From an uncultured Bacillota bacterium (lineage in GTDB: Bacteria > Bacillota > Sulfobacillia > UBA995 > UBA9673): a DNA stretch of 5,014 nt. The notes beneath the pieces were generated by a model, which saw only the letters and a program-made list of their open reading frames with translations, had not been told where the DNA came from and ran no database searches. The stretch's first letter is position 1, and each line of letters starts with the position of its first letter. Shown here piece after piece: positions 4,720-5,014 of this stretch. The position numbers and the translations under genes are program-made. The stretch is taken from NCBI GenBank assembly GCA_937863905.1, contig CALMHV010000252.1, positions 1 through 5,014 on the forward strand. The letters run 5' to 3'.

Positions 4720-5014
4720 CGACCGGAGACCGGGTCCGGGTCTTCGCCCTCGTCGGGCGCCCCGTCCGGGGTAGTCTTTCTCCGGCCATGCACAACGCGG
4801 CCCTGGTCGCGGGGGGCATCCCGGCCCGCTACGAGGCCTGGGACGTCCCCGAGGACGAGCTGGCGGAAATCTTCGCCGGGGCGGCTGACCGGGGCCTAGG
4901 CGGTCTCAATGTGACCGTCCCGCACAAGGTGGCGGCGGCCGGACTTTGTGACGAGCTGTCGGAAGCGGTGGGCCTGGCGGGGGCGGTCAACACGGTGGTC
5001 TTCGGGGCCAAGAT
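4716..5014 (+). CDS. aroE: Shikimate dehydrogenase, N-terminal part (3' partial)
   Basis: Reduces 3-dehydroshikimate to shikimate with NADPH. Only the first 99 codons are present; the frame runs off the right edge. They cover the N-terminal substrate-binding domain: FALVGRPV (10-17), SLSPAMHNA (20-28) with the two shikimate-binding serines Ser20 and Ser22, GGLNVTVPHK (62-71) with catalytic Lys71, and GAVNTV (89-94) with substrate-binding Asn92. In most homologues a His precedes SLSP; here that residue is Gly19. The NADP-binding domain and second catalytic Asp lie outside the window. ATG 4716 overlaps the aroA stop (ATGA), with GGAGGAA 4701-4707 upstream, so it belongs to the same operon. Note that some Bacillus nomenclatures use aroE for EPSP synthase; here it means shikimate dehydrogenase. 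Confidence 0.95.
   Translation, partial: MTTGDRVRVFALVGRPVRGSLSPAMHNAALVAGGIPARYEAWDVPEDELAEIFAGAADRGLGGLNVTVPHKVAAAGLCDELSEAVGLAGAVNTVVFGAK

Noticed and set aside
104..5011. Many long open frames on the minus strand and in alternative plus frames.
   Set aside because: They lie opposite or across well-supported genes, have Arg/Gly/Pro-rich translations with no recognisable motif, and are the usual result of high GC.
1..5014. tRNA, rRNA, CRISPR arrays, insertion sequences, attachment sites.
   Set aside because: No cloverleaf, rRNA, spaced repeat array, transposase or terminal inverted repeat was seen on either strand.

Overview
The window is GC-rich, almost fully coding on the + strand, and reads as a fragment of a Bacillota (Firmicutes) chromosome. 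The evidence for this is a HutP-family gene, a Bacillus-type AroH chorismate mutase, a type I-beta DAHP synthase with an N-terminal ferredoxin-like domain, strong GGAGG-type ribosome binding sites and a textbook extended -10 sigma-A-type promoter. The high GC suggests one of the GC-rich clostridial-type lineages (for example relatives of Symbiobacterium, Thermaerobacter or Limnochordia). That placement is inference.

Layout: positions 1-146 hold the C-terminal end of an unrecognised gene. Positions 147-288 are a short gap with small GC-rich hairpins and no clear promoter. Positions 289-702 encode a HutP-like RNA-binding regulator starting at TTG. Positions 703-909 are the regulatory region of the following operon: a promoter (TTGTCT-17 bp-TATAAT with a TG extension), a predicted start near 752, three UAG triplets exactly 8 nt apart (759-777), then an 8-bp perfect hairpin followed by a moderately T-rich stretch (796-830).

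From 910 to the end runs a tightly packed aromatic amino acid operon: aroH (chorismate mutase), aroF (DAHP synthase), tyrA (prephenate dehydrogenase), aroA (EPSP synthase) and the first 99 codons of aroE (shikimate dehydrogenase). Every junction overlaps (ATGA at three, a 10-nt overlap at tyrA/aroA), and each internal start has a strong Shine-Dalgarno sequence inside the preceding gene, so one transcript with translational coupling is expected. The enzymes cover the entry to the shikimate pathway (AroF), two middle steps (AroE, AroA), the chorismate branch to prephenate (AroH) and the tyrosine step (TyrA).

The most interesting point is the link between the regulator gene and the leader. HutP is known from Bacillus subtilis as an antiterminator that binds evenly spaced UAG triplets upstream of a terminator in histidine-degradation mRNA. 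Here a HutP relative sits directly upstream of a biosynthetic aro operon whose leader carries a regular UAG triplet array followed by a terminator-like hairpin. This suggests HutP-type antitermination of aromatic amino acid synthesis. The local protein alignment also does not show the paired histidines used by B. subtilis HutP for metal and histidine binding, so the ligand may differ.
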